Positions 39,843 through 50,693 are shown, counted from the first letter of the stretch. The stretch is 64,000 bases of DNA from Enterobacteriaceae endosymbiont of Donacia dentata (GCF_012570745.1 NZ_CP046212.1:126118-190117), one strand, 5' to 3'. The notes: generated from the sequence alone by a model not told the origin. Program-made: numbers and translations.

Positions 39843-40670
39843 TTATTTAATTTGCACCCATATTTGTAAATTTATTTTTCTTTTAAAAAATTTTTTTATA
39901 TTTTGTTCTGATTTATATTTAATTAATTTTAATTTGGTTGCATTTTTACCTATTATTATTTTTTTTTGATTTAAATTATTTACTAAAAATAATACTTGTA
40001 TTTGATTTTTTATTATTTTTATTTTTTGAGGATAATTTATTTTAATATATATTAAATAAGGTAATTCTTTATGAATATATTTTATAATATTCTCTCTAAT
40101 CATTTCTTTAATAATAAATTCTTCTGTTTGATTTGTAATATAATTTTTAGGATAATGATGTTTTTTTTTAGGTAAATTTTTACAAATAAAATTATTAATA
40201 ATATTAGTATGTAATTTATATTTTGCTGAAACTATAAATAAAAAAAATATTTTTATTTTTTTTTTAATAAAATTAATATATGGTAATAAAATATTTTTAT
40301 TTTTAATTTTATCAATTTTATTAATAACTACTATTATTGGAATATTGGTTTTATTTAAAATTTTTAAAAATTTTTCTTCTATATAATTCCATCTATTTCT
40401 ATCTAAAATAAATAAAATAAAATTAAATTCATTATTTTTTAATAAATTTAAAATTTTATTATTGGAAAATATATTTCCTGGAGTATCAATATATTTTATT
40501 TGATAAGAATTATTATTATATAATCCAACTATATTATAGTTAGTAGTATTGATTTTATGAGAAATAATAGAAATTTTTTTACCTATTAATGTATTTATTA
40601 AAGTAGATTTCCCTACATTAGATTTACCTAAAATTAAAATTTGTCCATAATATAAAGATTTTATGTTCAC
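39843..40670 (-). CDS. era: GTPase Era
   Basis: Era is an essential GTPase that binds the 3' end of 16S rRNA and couples 30S maturation to growth. GTPase motifs are G1 GKSNVGKST (residues 15-23), G3 DTPGN and G4 NKIDK. The C-terminal KH domain is present in short form, with KIIIGKNATKLKLI and the ending LQIWVQIK. At 275 residues it is shorter than E. coli (301), ending directly after the KH core. The start is GTG at 40670 and aligns with the family N terminus. It lies 32 bases after rnc in the lepA-lepB-rnc-era-acpS run. Confidence 0.95.
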   Translation of the reverse strand: MNIKSLYYGQILILGKSNVGKSTLINTLIGKKISIISHKINTTNYNIVGLYNNNSYQIKYIDTPGNIFSNNKILNLLKNNEFNFILFILDRNRWNYIEEKFLKILNKTNIPIIVVINKIDKIKNKNILLPYINFIKKKIKIFFLFIVSAKYKLHTNIINNFICKNLPKKKHHYPKNYITNQTEEFIIKEMIRENIIKYIHKELPYLIYIKINYPQKIKIIKNQIQVLFLVNNLNQKKIIIGKNATKLKLIKYKSEQNIKKFFKRKINLQIWVQIK

Positions 40671-40702
40671 ATAAATTACCTTTTGTTAAAATAAATTAAT
40701 TA

Positions 40703-41380
40703 TTAAAGACCTAATTTTTTTAAAGCTTGTTCTGCAGCAGATTGTTCTGCTTTACGACGACTTGAACCTTTTCCTGTAATAATTGTAGATATTCCACTAA
40801 TTTTACATTGTATTATAAATTTTTGATTATGTACTTCACCATTAATTTGTAAAATAAAATAATGAGGTAAAGGAAGATGTGATCTTTGTAAATATTCTTG
40901 TAATCTAGTTTTAGGATCTTTTTGATTATTACCTGGTAATATTTTTTCTAATCTAAATTGATACCAAATTAATATTATTTTTTCTACTATTTTTATATTA
41001 CTATCTAAACAAATACTACCTATTAAAGCTTCCATAGTATCTGCAAGAATTGATTCTCTATTATATCCTCCATTTTTAAACTCTCCAGGACCTAAAAATA
41101 AATATTCACCTAATTTAAATTCCCTTGCAATACTAGCTAAAGTATTTCCTCTAACTAAAGTAGCACGCATACGACTCATATTACCTTCATTTACATCAGG
41201 AAATTTATTATATAAAGCTTTAGCAATAATATAACTTAAGATAGAATCACCTAAAAATTCTAATCTTTCGTTATGTTTACTACTAGCACTTCTATGTGTT
41301 AGAGCTTGATATAATAAATCTTGATGATTAAAAATATAACCTAATTTTTGTTGTAATTGACTAATCATAATAAAATTCAT
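40703..41380 (-). CDS. rnc: Ribonuclease III
   Basis: RNase III cuts double-stranded RNA, including the 16S and 23S precursor stems. The catalytic signature [12 protein letters not shown] near residue 38 and the second acidic motif DTMEALIGS near residue 115 are intact. The dsRNA-binding domain near the C terminus is well kept ([32 protein letters not shown]). Length is 225 residues (E. coli 226), with one of the least diverged sequences in this part of the window. It lies between lepB and era as in E. coli. Confidence 0.98.
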   Translation of the reverse strand: MNFIMISQLQQKLGYIFNHQDLLYQALTHRSASSKHNERLEFLGDSILSYIIAKALYNKFPDVNEGNMSRMRATLVRGNTLASIAREFKLGEYLFLGPGEFKNGGYNRESILADTMEALIGSICLDSNIKIVEKIILIWYQFRLEKILPGNNQKDPKTRLQEYLQRSHLPLPHYFILQINGEVHNQKFIIQCKISGISTIITGKGSSRRKAEQSAAEQALKKLGL

Positions 41381-41436
41381 ATAATTGTATTTTTAATCTA
41401 AAATGTATTATATAAAATAAGTAATATTTTTAAAAA

Positions 41437-42345
41437 TTAATTAATTTTATGTATTCGATTAAATCTGATTTTTATAAATGGTATATTTGTATTTTTTTTA
41501 ATACTAAACCAAATAAAAATAGCTTTTCCTAATAAATATTTTTTATTAACAAAACCCCAATATCTACTATCATAACTATTATCACGATTATCTCCCATAA
41601 CAAAATAACATTCATCAGGTACTAACCAAGTATATTTTGAAAAATTTTTTTGTTTGTATATTTCTAATTCATTTTGAATTTCTGGTAAAAATAAAATTTT
41701 ATTTGATGATTTATTTATATTTTCTGTATATTGAAAAAATCTTAATTGACCAAAAAAATGATGTTTTATTGAATTTTTATTAAAATCATAATTTTTTTTT
41801 TTGTTATTATTAATTAAAATTTGAAAAAAATTACTTTTTTGAAGATTATTATATTTAATAATATTTTTTTTTATATGTTTTTTAGAATATATAACAACTT
41901 GTTTATTTTTTTTATCATAAAAAATAAAATCTCCTGGTAATCCAATAATTCTTTTAATATAGTTTATTTTAATATTTTTAGGAAATTTAAAAACAACAAT
42001 ATCTCCCCTTTTAGGAAATTTATTTTTAATAAAATATTGATTACTTAAAGGATTTTTAATACCATAAATAAATTTATTAACTAAAATAAAATCACCTGAT
42101 AATAAAGTAGGCATCATAGAATCAGAAAGTATATAAAAAGGTTCATATATAAATAAACGTATTGTAAAAAAGAATAATATTATAAATATTAAAAATTTTA
42201 TTTGTTTAAACCAAGTTTTTTTTTTTATATATGTATTTGTAATATTTTTATAGAAATAAAAATTATTTAATATTCCCATTTTTTTAAATAAATATATAAA
42301 ACCTAATAATAAAATACTTAAAAAAAATATTTTTTTTTTATTCAT
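41437..42345 (-). CDS. lepB: Signal peptidase I
   Basis: LepB removes signal peptides of exported proteins such as OmpA, PotD and SurA. Two hydrophobic membrane anchors lie near residues 5-20 and 50-66. The catalytic Ser76 is in SDSMMPTL and the general-base Lys131 in YIKRIIGLPGD. The conserved GDNRDNSYDSRYWGFV motif lies near the C terminus. Length is 302 residues (E. coli 324). The catalytic Ser-Lys dyad is intact, so it should be active. It is 21 bases downstream of lepA in the same transcript. Confidence 0.96.
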   Translation of the reverse strand: MNKKKIFFLSILLLGFIYLFKKMGILNNFYFYKNITNTYIKKKTWFKQIKFLIFIILFFFTIRLFIYEPFYILSDSMMPTLLSGDFILVNKFIYGIKNPLSNQYFIKNKFPKRGDIVVFKFPKNIKINYIKRIIGLPGDFIFYDKKNKQVVIYSKKHIKKNIIKYNNLQKSNFFQILINNNKKKNYDFNKNSIKHHFFGQLRFFQYTENINKSSNKILFLPEIQNELEIYKQKNFSKYTWLVPDECYFVMGDNRDNSYDSRYWGFVNKKYLLGKAIFIWFSIKKNTNIPFIKIRFNRIHKIN

Positions 42346-42366
42346 ATTGTTTGTTTTTAATATAAG

Positions 42367-44157
42367 TTATTTTGTTATTTTTAATATAGCTAAAAAAACT
42401 GAAGATGGTAACAAAACATTTCCGAAATTTTTCATACGTTTTTTACCTTCTTTTTGTTTTTGAATTAATTTTTTTTTTCTACTAATATCTCCACCATAAC
42501 ATTTTGCAATAACATTTTTACGTAATTGTTTAATATTAGTACTAGAAATAATTTTTTTCCCTATTGCTGCTTGAATAACAATATCAAATTGTTGTCTAGG
42601 AATTAATGTTTTAAGTTTTTCTACTAATAAACGACTATGAGAGTAAATTTTATTTTTATAAATAATTGTTGTTAATGCATCAACACGTTTTTTATTAATT
42701 AATATATCAATGCAAACTAAATCAGATTTTTTAAACCTAATAAAATTATAATCTAAAGATGCATATCCTTTTGTAACAGATTTTAATTGATCAAAAAAAT
42801 TTATAATAACTTCAATCATAGGAATTTCATAAATTAAAATTACATTATTATTATGATATATTATGTCTATCTGTACTCCATTTTTTAAAACACATAATTT
42901 AATAATTTTACCTATATATTTTATAGGAGATAAAATTTTACATTTTAAAATAGGTTCTCTTATTTCTGCTATTAAATGAGATAAAGGAAATTTTGATGGA
43001 TTATCTATATACAAAATTTGTTTATTTATTGTTTTTATTTGATATTTAACTGTAGGCATAGTCATTATAATATCTATGTTATATTCTTTTAATAAACGTT
43101 GTTGTATGATTTCCATATGTAGTAAACCTAAAAAACCACATCTAAATCCAAAACCTAATATATCAGAATTTTCTGGTTCAAAAAATAAAGAAGAGTCATT
43201 TAAACTTAATTTTTTTAATGCATTACTAAATATTTGATATTCATCAGATATAACTGGAAATAAACCAGCAAAAACCTTAGGAATACTTTTTTTAAAACCA
43301 GCTAATGGTAAAGTAGCGGGCTTTATATATGATGTTATTGTAGCTCCAACAGGAACTTCATTTATATCTTTTATTCCTAATACTATCCAACCAACTTCAC
43401 CACATTTTAAATTCTGTAATTCCACTTTTTTAGGGGTAAAAATACCAATTTTTTCTACAAAATATTTTTTTTTCGTATTAATAATTATTATTTTCATTCC
43501 TTTAAAAATTTTACCATTTTTAATGCAAATTAATCCTACTACTCCTAAATAATTATCAAACCATGAATCTATAATTAAAGCTTGTAATACTGTATTAATA
43601 TTTCCTTTAGGAGGTGGAATAATTTTTACTAATTTTTCTATTATTTTTTTAACTCCTAATCCAGTTTTAGCTGAACATTTTAAAATATTTTGAGATTTAA
43701 TACCTATAATTTCTTGTATTTCTTTTTGTGTTTTTTCAATATTAGCAGTTAATAAATCGATTTTATTAATTACTGGTAAAACTTTTAATCCCATTTTAAT
43801 AGCAGTATTACAATTTGATAAAGTTTGTGCTTCTATACCTTGTGATGCATCTATTAGTAAAAGTGCTCCTTCACATGCTGATAAAGATCGAGATACTTCA
43901 TAAGAAAAATCTACATGTCCTGGTGTATCAATAAAATTTAATTTATATAAATTATTATTATCATCTTTATAATTTAAAGAAACACTTTGTGCTTTTATTG
44001 TAATACCTCTTTCTTTTTCTAAAATCATACTATCTAAAACTTGAGATGTCATTTCTCTTTTAGATAAACCACCACATATTTCTATTAATCTATCTGCAAA
44101 TGTTGATTTACCATGATCAATATGAGCAATAATTGAAAAATTACGAATATTTTTCAT
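42367..44157 (-). CDS. lepA: Elongation factor 4 (LepA)
   Basis: LepA is a translational GTPase related to EF-G that binds ribosomes and has been implicated in back-translocation and 30S biogenesis. The G1 motif AHIDHGKST is near the start, followed by [18 protein letters not shown] and NKIDL. The LepA-specific C-terminal domain, with [14 protein letters not shown] and [10 protein letters not shown], is complete. Length is 596 residues (E. coli 599). It heads the lepA-lepB-rnc-era-acpS gene group. Confidence 0.98.
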   Translation of the reverse strand: MKNIRNFSIIAHIDHGKSTFADRLIEICGGLSKREMTSQVLDSMILEKERGITIKAQSVSLNYKDDNNNLYKLNFIDTPGHVDFSYEVSRSLSACEGALLLIDASQGIEAQTLSNCNTAIKMGLKVLPVINKIDLLTANIEKTQKEIQEIIGIKSQNILKCSAKTGLGVKKIIEKLVKIIPPPKGNINTVLQALIIDSWFDNYLGVVGLICIKNGKIFKGMKIIIINTKKKYFVEKIGIFTPKKVELQNLKCGEVGWIVLGIKDINEVPVGATITSYIKPATLPLAGFKKSIPKVFAGLFPVISDEYQIFSNALKKLSLNDSSLFFEPENSDILGFGFRCGFLGLLHMEIIQQRLLKEYNIDIIMTMPTVKYQIKTINKQILYIDNPSKFPLSHLIAEIREPILKCKILSPIKYIGKIIKLCVLKNGVQIDIIYHNNNVILIYEIPMIEVIINFFDQLKSVTKGYASLDYNFIRFKKSDLVCIDILINKKRVDALTTIIYKNKIYSHSRLLVEKLKTLIPRQQFDIVIQAAIGKKIISSTNIKQLRKNVIAKCYGGDISRKKKLIQKQKEGKKRMKNFGNVLLPSSVFLAILKITK

Positions 44158-44227
44158 AAAATTAAATTTTTATAAATCCTATGTATAAAATAATTTTATA
44201 TAAATATATATAATGTATATTATTTAT

Positions 44228-46267
44228 TTATATTTTAATACCTCTTTGAGAGAGTAAAGCATTACTATCTAATTTCCTACCTCTAAATTTTTCAAATAAA
44301 ATAATAGGGTCTTGAGAACTACCTAAAGATAAAAGATTATCAAAAAATTTTTTTCCTATTATAGAATTAAATAATCCATTTTTCTTAAAATAAGAAAAAG
44401 AATCAGCAGCTAATTGTTCTGACCATAAATAACTATAATACCCAGCTGCATATTCTCCACCAAAAATATGATTAAAGAAATTTGTATATTTATTCCATTT
44501 AGGAATAGGTGTAATTGTTATTAAATTTTTTCTAATTTTTTCTATTAAATCTAATATTTGATTACTACTTTTATTCGGATTAAACTCATGATGAATTCTC
44601 ATATCAAATAAACTTAATTCAATTTGACGCATAAGAGATAAAGCAGCATTATATTTTTTAGATAAAATTAAATTATTCATTATATTTATAGGTAAATTAT
44701 TATTATTTTTATTATAATTAGAAATAATTTTTAATGATTTTGATTCCCAACACCAATATTCCATAAATTGACTAGGATATTCTACAATATCTAAAGGAAT
44801 TCCATTAATTCCTGATATATTTGATATTTTTATTTTTGAGATAATATGATGTAAAGCATGTCCAAATTCATGAAATAAGGTAATAATTTCATTATGATTT
44901 AATAAATAAATTTTATTTGTTGTAGAAGTAAAATTACAATTAACATAAGCTACTGGACATTGTAAAATTCCATTATTTTTTAACATTTTAGTTTGACATA
45001 TATCCATCCAAGCACCACTTCTTTTTTCAGAACGAACATATAAATCAAAATATATACTACCGTATAATTTATTATCAGAATTAAAAACATCAAAAAAAAT
45101 CACATCTTTATTCCAAACTGGAATTTTTCTTTGTTTAAAAATTAAACCATATATTTTGTTTACAATTTTAAACATACCATTTATAACAGAAGAAATTGGA
45201 AAATAATTACGTATATCATTATCATTAATACCATATAAATAAAATTTATATTTTTCTGAAAAAAAAGCTACATCCCATGGATTAATATTAATTATATTAT
45301 ATTTTTTTTTGATAAATTGTTTTAAATTATATGCTTCTTTTTTTGCTTGTCTTTTGGATAATTTAATTAATTTATATAAAAATAATAAAACATCATTAAC
45401 TTTTTTTGCTGATTTAGTTATTAAAGATTGTTCAGCATAAGAATTATATCCTAATAAATTTGATAATTGTAATCTTAAAGATAATTCTTTCATTATAATA
45501 GGTTCATTATCTAATTTATTAGAATTAATAGAAGAAGCTCTTGTATTATATTTATAATATATTTTTTTTCTTAAATTTTTATTTTTTGAATATGTAATTA
45601 TTGATAAATAAATAGGAATATCTAAAGTAATTAAATATCCTATTTTATTTTTTTTAATAGCATTTTTTGACATTATATTTATTATATGATTAGGTATTCC
45701 AGCTAATTTTTTTTTATCTGTTATATTTTGTTCCCATTCTAATGTACTATCAAATACATTATTATTAAAATTATTTTGTAATTTTACTAAATTTGTTATT
45801 ATTACATGATAATCATTTTTTTTTTCTTGATTTAATAAAATTCCTGATAATTTATAATCACGTATTATGTCGTCAATAGATTTTATTTTTAGTTTATTAA
45901 AATTTAAATTATTTTGATTATTTTTTATTTGTAAATAAGCATTATATAATTGTTCATTTTGTTGAATCCATATATGATAATCAGTTATCATTTTTATAAT
46001 AATTTCATAAGTTTTTCTTGTTTTTTTATTATTACAAACATAATTTAAATGATTTATTGGTGAAAAAATACGATATAATTTTTCATGTAATTCTAATAAT
46101 GGTTGACAAAAATTTTCCCAATTATAATTATTTTTATTTTTATTTAAAATATTCTTAATTTTGTTTTTACAAAAACTAATTGTAATTTTTATTGCAGGAA
46201 TCATACAATCATTAGTTATTTTATCAAAAGGAGGTAATAAAAAATTAGATAATAAGGGATTATTCAT
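44228..46267 (-). CDS. prlC: Oligopeptidase A (M3 metallopeptidase)
   Basis: PrlC is a cytoplasmic zinc oligopeptidase that degrades cleaved signal peptides and other short peptides. The zinc motif HEFGHALHH lies near residue 465, with the downstream metal-ligand Glu expected in a segment resembling YPSQFMEYWCWE. The start (NNPLLSNFLLPPFDKI) and end (FEKFRGRKLDSNALLSQRGI) both line up with E. coli PrlC, and length is the same (679 against 680). Partners upstream in its usual pathway, LepB and SecA, are also in this window, as is PepA, which could finish the peptides. Confidence 0.96.
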   Translation of the reverse strand: MNNPLLSNFLLPPFDKITNDCMIPAIKITISFCKNKIKNILNKNKNNYNWENFCQPLLELHEKLYRIFSPINHLNYVCNNKKTRKTYEIIIKMITDYHIWIQQNEQLYNAYLQIKNNQNNLNFNKLKIKSIDDIIRDYKLSGILLNQEKKNDYHVIITNLVKLQNNFNNNVFDSTLEWEQNITDKKKLAGIPNHIINIMSKNAIKKNKIGYLITLDIPIYLSIITYSKNKNLRKKIYYKYNTRASSINSNKLDNEPIIMKELSLRLQLSNLLGYNSYAEQSLITKSAKKVNDVLLFLYKLIKLSKRQAKKEAYNLKQFIKKKYNIININPWDVAFFSEKYKFYLYGINDNDIRNYFPISSVINGMFKIVNKIYGLIFKQRKIPVWNKDVIFFDVFNSDNKLYGSIYFDLYVRSEKRSGAWMDICQTKMLKNNGILQCPVAYVNCNFTSTTNKIYLLNHNEIITLFHEFGHALHHIISKIKISNISGINGIPLDIVEYPSQFMEYWCWESKSLKIISNYNKNNNNLPINIMNNLILSKKYNAALSLMRQIELSLFDMRIHHEFNPNKSSNQILDLIEKIRKNLITITPIPKWNKYTNFFNHIFGGEYAAGYYSYLWSEQLAADSFSYFKKNGLFNSIIGKKFFDNLLSLGSSQDPIILFEKFRGRKLDSNALLSQRGIKI

Positions 46268-46343
46268 AATTAATTCCTAATTTAGATGTATTAATAATAT
46301 TAAAATATTTAAAATTTATGTGTTAAAAATATTTAATATAAAA

Positions 46344-47087
46344 TTATAAAAAATTATTTTGTCTAATAATCTCAAATAAAAAAATTCCAGTAGCTACAGA
46401 AACATTTAATGAATTTATATTATTATACATAGGTATTGAACATAATATATCACAATTTTTTTTTACAATTGGTCTTATTCCTTTATTTTCTGATCCTATT
46501 ATTAAACATATAGGATAAGATAATTTAAAATTATAAATTATTTTATTTTTTTGATTATTATCTGCACCAATAACATGTATTTTATGTTTTTTTAAAAATT
46601 TAATAGTATTAATAATATTTTTTACAAAAATAATAGGTATATGTTCTGATGTTCCACAAGATACTTTTTTAACAGTAGCATTTACTTTAACTGAATAATG
46701 TTTAGGTAAAATAATCATATTTACTTTAGCAGCAACTGCACTTCGAATACATGCACCAAAATTATGAGGATCTGTAATCCTATCTAAAATAAGAATTAAT
46801 ATTTTTCTTGATATATTAATTATTTTAGTAATATTTGTTTCATTAAAAAATTTTATTTTATTTATTAAACCCATAATTCCTTGATGTATACCATTACTAG
46901 TTTTTTTATCTAACCATTTTTTATTTACTTTATATACTTTAATATTATATTTATTAATGTAAAAAAATAATTCTTTAATTTTATTAGTTTTTTTTTTACT
47001 ATTTAAAATAAATATTTTTTTTAATGATTTAGGATCTTTTTTTAAGATATTAATAATAGAATATATACCAAATATAATATCTTCCAT
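46344..47087 (-). CDS. rlmB: 23S rRNA (guanosine-2251-2'-O)-methyltransferase RlmB
   Basis: RlmB methylates G2251 in the peptidyl-transferase centre. It has the N-terminal substrate-binding subdomain (GIYSINILKKDP) and the SpoU motifs 1 to 3: LDRITDPHNFGACIRSA near residue 112, IGSENKGIRPIVKKNCD, and IPMYNNINSLNVSVATG near the C terminus, which forms the trefoil knot. Length is 247 residues (E. coli 243). In E. coli it lies downstream of miaA in the same broad region, with hfq, hflX, hflK, hflC, purA and rnr between; all of these are absent here. Confidence 0.96.
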   Translation of the reverse strand: MEDIIFGIYSIINILKKDPKSLKKIFILNSKKKTNKIKELFFYINKYNIKVYKVNKKWLDKKTSNGIHQGIMGLINKIKFFNETNITKIINISRKILILILDRITDPHNFGACIRSAVAAKVNMIILPKHYSVKVNATVKKVSCGTSEHIPIIFVKNIINTIKFLKKHKIHVIGADNNQKNKIIYNFKLSYPICLIIGSENKGIRPIVKKNCDILCSIPMYNNINSLNVSVATGIFLFEIIRQNNFL

Positions 47088-47146
47088 ATTATTTAATATT
47101 AATTGTTTATAATTAATAAATATATCATAAAATATGATATATTTTT

Positions 47147-48094
47147 TTAATTTAATTTTTTATTAACAAATTTTTGAATATAATTATAAGCTTTATTTAT
47201 ATAATTACTATCAAATAAATATATATTTTCCCAGTGGCGTAACCAAGTTAATTGTTTTTTTGCTAGATGACGTGTTGTAATTACTGTTTGTTGTACCATT
47301 TCCTTATAATTAATTTTATTTAAAATATATAAAAACATTTGTTTATATCCAATACAACGCATAGAAGGAAAATTAATCTGTAAATATTTATTATCAATAA
47401 GATAACGTACTTCTTCTTCAAATCCTAATTTTAACATTTGAAAGATTCTATTTTCTATCTTATTATATAAAACTTCACGATCATAATAAGTTAAACCAAA
47501 TTGATATATTTTATAAGGAATTTTTTTCCCAGGGATTTTTATTAATTCACTTAAAGTTTTTCCTGTTAGAAAAAATATTTCTAAAGCTCTTAAATTTCTT
47601 TGATTATCATTATAATGAATTTTTTTTGCAGAAAAAATATCAATTTTTTTTAACATATCATGATATGAATTATATATTTTTTTATTTATTTGTTCTTTAA
47701 TCATATTACGTATATGATTATTTGAAGATGGTAAAGGAGACATAGTATTTATTAGTTTGTGATAATAAAACATACTACCTCCAACTAAAAATGGTATTTT
47801 ACCTTTTTTAGTAATTTCATCCATAATACTTAAAACATCATTATAAAATTCCATAACAGAATAAGATTGATTAGGTTCTTTAATATCAATTAACCAATGT
47901 TTTTCATAAAATAGATCAGTTTTTTTAGGTTTATCTGTTCCTATATTCATTTTTTTATAAATTAAAGAAGAATCTACACTAATTAATTCAATAGGTAAAA
48001 CTTTAGCTAAACGGGTAGCTAAATAAGTTTTTTTAGATGCTGTTGTTCCCATTAAAAAAATAGCAATTGGTAATTTTTTATTTTTATTATACAT
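47147..48094 (-). CDS. miaA: tRNA dimethylallyltransferase MiaA (altered P-loop)
   Basis: MiaA puts an isopentenyl group on A37 of tRNAs that read U-starting codons. The protein is full length (315 residues, E. coli 316) and shows ELISVDSSLIYKKMNIGTDKP near residue 35, GGSMFYYHKL, and QNLRALEIF-like and GYKQM segments. The P-loop is unusual: GPTASGKT in E. coli reads GTTASKKT here (residues 16-23), so the Gly before the catalytic Lys is Lys21. That Gly is nearly invariant in Walker A motifs, so reduced activity is possible; the rest of the protein shows no sign of decay. It starts 9 bases after mutL, as in E. coli. Confidence 0.94.
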   Translation of the reverse strand: MYNKNKKLPIAIFLMGTTASKKTYLATRLAKVLPIELISVDSSLIYKKMNIGTDKPKKTDLFYEKHWLIDIKEPNQSYSVMEFYNDVLSIMDEITKKGKIPFLVGGSMFYYHKLINTMSPLPSSNNHIRNMIKEQINKKIYNSYHDMLKKIDIFSAKKIHYNDNQRNLRALEIFFLTGKTLSELIKIPGKKIPYKIYQFGLTYYDREVLYNKIENRIFQMLKLGFEEEVRYLIDNKYLQINFPSMRCIGYKQMFLYILNKINYKEMVQQTVITTRHLAKKQLTWLRHWENIYLFDSNYINKAYNYIQKFVNKKLN

Positions 48095-48103
48095 TAATAT
48101 AAT

Positions 48104-49840
48104 TTATATATTTATTAGACAAAATAATTCTTTTATTGAAAAATTATTTTTTTCTAATTTTAATAATTCTAATTCCATTAATAAGTCTATTATATTATAA
48201 TAATTCCATATTTTAGGGAAGTTTATTATATAATTAATTATCCATTTTATAATTTGTTTTAAAGAAATATTTTTTATATTTAAAAAATATTTTAATAAAT
48301 CAGAAAAAAATTTATTTGCATTAAAAATAAAAAATGATGAAAATATAGGTAAGTATGTTATATATAAAATATATTTATTATTTAATGAAAAAATAAATCC
48401 TAATTTTCTTATAAATTCACTGATTTGATCAAAAATAAAATATTCTTTTTTATTTAATTTTATTTTAACATTAATTTTCATATATTTTATAATATTTTTA
48501 TTTTTTAAATATAATTTAAATTTTATATTTAATAGTAAAAATATTAATTTTTTTATTTTAATAGAATATAAAACATTATCTCTTTCAAAAATAATATAAG
48601 TATTTTTTAAAATTATTAAAAATTTACCAAAATTTTTAAAATTAAATATTGGAAGATTATCTAAATATACTAATTTTTTTCTTTTTATATTAGAAAATAA
48701 TAATTTAGTTTTTTTTGGAAAATTTTTTTTAATAAAAAAATTTTCCAAATTATCTATTTTTAATTTATTATCATTATTATTTAAATTATTATTTATAGAA
48801 TAAATTACATTATTTTTATATATTTTTTCTATTAAACTATTACATAATTTTTGTAAAATGCTTTTATATATAAAAGTATATAATGATTGTATATCATAAA
48901 AACATATATCAGTTTTTTTTGGATGAATATTTACATCAATTAGTTTAGGTTCTATTTCTAAATAAATTAAATAAGAAAATTTATAATCTTTATTAAATTT
49001 ATTTAGTATTATTTTTTTTATAATACGATGTATAAATTTATTACATATAATACGATTATTAACATAAAAATATTTAAAATTACTAGAAATTTTTTTTTGA
49101 TGAAATATATTTAATAATCCATATAATTTTATTTTTTTATAATTTGTATTAATTTCTAATGAATTTTTGACAAAATTATTACCATAAATACTATTTACTC
49201 TATTTATATAAGAAATATTATTTGTTATTTGTTTAAAATCATAAATAATTTTATCATTATATTTAAATTTTATTCCTAATTTTAATTTAATTAAAACAAT
49301 TTTTTTAATTATATTTTTAATATATATAAATTCTATTCTTTCATTAGAAATATATTCTCTTCTTGCCGGAAAATTATAAAAAAGATCAGATAAAATAATA
49401 GTAGTACCTACAGGATGAGAAATTGGTTTTAAATAAATAATTTTTTTACTAAATCCTTCCGTATATAATTGCCATGCTATTTTTTGTTTTAAAGTTTTAG
49501 ATGTTATAGTCATTCTAGATACATCTTTTATACTAGTTAAAGCTTCTCCTCTAAAACCAAAACTTTTAAATGAATCTAAATCATTAAGACTATAAATTTT
49601 ATTTGTAGCATATTTTTTTATACATAAAGTTAGATTATTTTTATTCATGCCTATACCATTATCATTTATATAAATAGATTTTATACCTCCTTTTTCTACA
49701 AAAATATTTATTTGTGATGCTTGAGCATCAATACTATTTTCAATTAATTCTTTAATTACAGCAGCTGGTCTATCAATTACTTCTCCAGCAGCTATTCTTT
49801 TAATAACATTTTTTGGTAATATTTTAATCTTAACAGACAT
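48104..49840 (-). CDS. mutL: DNA mismatch repair protein MutL
   Basis: MutL is the ATP-dependent matchmaker that links MutS to downstream repair enzymes. The N-terminal GHKL ATPase is intact: ELIENSIDAQAS near residue 32, DNGIGM near residue 58, and FGFRGEALTSI near residue 90. The DVNIHPKKTDICF segment near residue 310 closes the conserved half. The linker and C-terminal dimerisation domain are heavily Lys/Asn/Ile-rich and weakly conserved, and length is 578 (E. coli 615). In E. coli amiB lies upstream; here tRNA-Gly follows instead, so tsaE and amiB are missing. Confidence 0.95.
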   Translation of the reverse strand: MSVKIKILPKNVIKRIAAGEVIDRPAAVIKELIENSIDAQASQINIFVEKGGIKSIYINDNGIGMNKNNLTLCIKKYATNKIYSLNDLDSFKSFGFRGEALTSIKDVSRMTITSKTLKQKIAWQLYTEGFSKKIIYLKPISHPVGTTIILSDLFYNFPARREYISNERIEFIYIKNIIKKIVLIKLKLGIKFKYNDKIIYDFKQITNNISYINRVNSIYGNNFVKNSLEINTNYKKIKLYGLLNIFHQKKISSNFKYFYVNNRIICNKFIHRIIKKIILNKFNKDYKFSYLIYLEIEPKLIDVNIHPKKTDICFYDIQSLYTFIYKSILQKLCNSLIEKIYKNNVIYSINNNLNNNDNKLKIDNLENFFIKKNFPKKTKLLFSNIKRKKLVYLDNLPIFNFKNFGKFLIILKNTYIIFERDNVLYSIKIKKLIFLLLNIKFKLYLKNKNIIKYMKINVKIKLNKKEYFIFDQISEFIRKLGFIFSLNNKYILYITYLPIFSSFFIFNANKFFSDLLKYFLNIKNISLKQIIKWIINYIINFPKIWNYYNIIDLLMELELLKLEKNNFSIKELFCLINI

Positions 49841-49911
49841 TAATAATTAATGAAAAATTAATTTATAAATATAATATGTAAATTTAATAATGTGTAACTT
49901 ATAATTATATA

Positions 49912-49985
49912 AGCGGGAAACGAGATTCGAACTCGCGACCCCAACCATGGCAAGGTTGTACTCTACCAATCTGAGCTATTCCCGC
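49912..49985 (-). tRNA. tRNA-Gly (anticodon GCC)
   Basis: Cloverleaf on the minus strand: acceptor GCGGGAA pairs with TTCCCGC, the anticodon stem-loop ACCTTGCCATGGT carries GCC, and the T arm contains GAGTTCGAATCTC. The discriminator is T. CCA is not encoded. In E. coli, glycine tRNAs also lie next to orn. Confidence 0.96.
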
Positions 49986-50008
49986 AAAATAATTAAATAT
50001 AATGTTTA

Positions 50009-50038
50009 ATATTATTAAATTACAGTTTTAATTGTCAA
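50009..50038 (-). promoter_or_regulatory. Sigma-70 promoter of tRNA-Gly
   Basis: On the minus strand, a perfect -35 TTGACA (50033-50038) is followed after 18 bases by TAATAT (50009-50014), 23 bases before the tRNA 5' end. The -10 is weaker than the -35. Confidence 0.65.
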
Positions 50039-50057
50039 TAAATATTTTAAATATTAT

Positions 50058-50603
50058 TTATTTAGAAAAAAAATAATTTTTATAAAATTTTAATTCTTCT
50101 ATTGATTGATATATATCATAAAATGCATTATGTTGATATTTTTTTTTTTTAAGTTTAATATAAATTTCTGGATTCCATCTTTTAACAAGTTCTTTTAATG
50201 AACTTATATCAATATTACGATAATGAAAATATTTTTCTAATTTAGGCATATAATTATATAGGAAAATTCTATCTTTATATATACTATTACCACATAAAGG
50301 AGAACTTTGTGGTTTAATCCATAATTTTAAAAAATTCAAAGTACATAATTCTGCTTTTTTTTCATTAAATTTACTATTTTTAATTTTATTAATAAGTCCA
50401 TTTTTTTGATGTATATTTTTATTCCATTTATCCATTAAATTTAAAACAATCTTATTTTGATATATTGGTATTGTAGGTCCTATAGCTATAATTTCTAATT
50501 TTAAATTAGTAATAATAGTAGCAATTTCAATTATATGATCTTTATTTGGATCAAGACCTGTCATTTCTAAATCTAACCATATTAAATTATTATTTACTTG
50601 CAT
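50058..50603 (-). CDS. orn: Oligoribonuclease
   Basis: Orn is the DEDDh 3'-5' exonuclease that finishes RNA decay by hydrolysing dinucleotides. The first acidic motif DLEMTGLD (D11, E13) and the GNSIYKDRIFL motif are intact, as is the YHYRNIDISSLKEL-type segment. In the last motif HNAFYDIYQS keeps the catalytic His and the final Asp, while the non-catalytic Asp beside it in E. coli is Tyr here. Length is 181 residues (E. coli 181). It lies beside psd and upstream of the EF-P genes as in E. coli; rsgA, which sits between orn and psd there, is missing. Confidence 0.96.
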   Translation of the reverse strand: MQVNNNLIWLDLEMTGLDPNKDHIIEIATIITNLKLEIIAIGPTIPIYQNKIVLNLMDKWNKNIHQKNGLINKIKNSKFNEKKAELCTLNFLKLWIKPQSSPLCGNSIYKDRIFLYNYMPKLEKYFHYRNIDISSLKELVKRWNPEIYIKLKKKKYQHNAFYDIYQSIEELKFYKNYFFSK

Positions 50604-50693
50604 AAAAAATATCCTTATATTAAATATTATGTAAAATTATAAATTTTAAGAATTTAAAAAATAATACTTTATCTATAATAAAATTATATTAAA

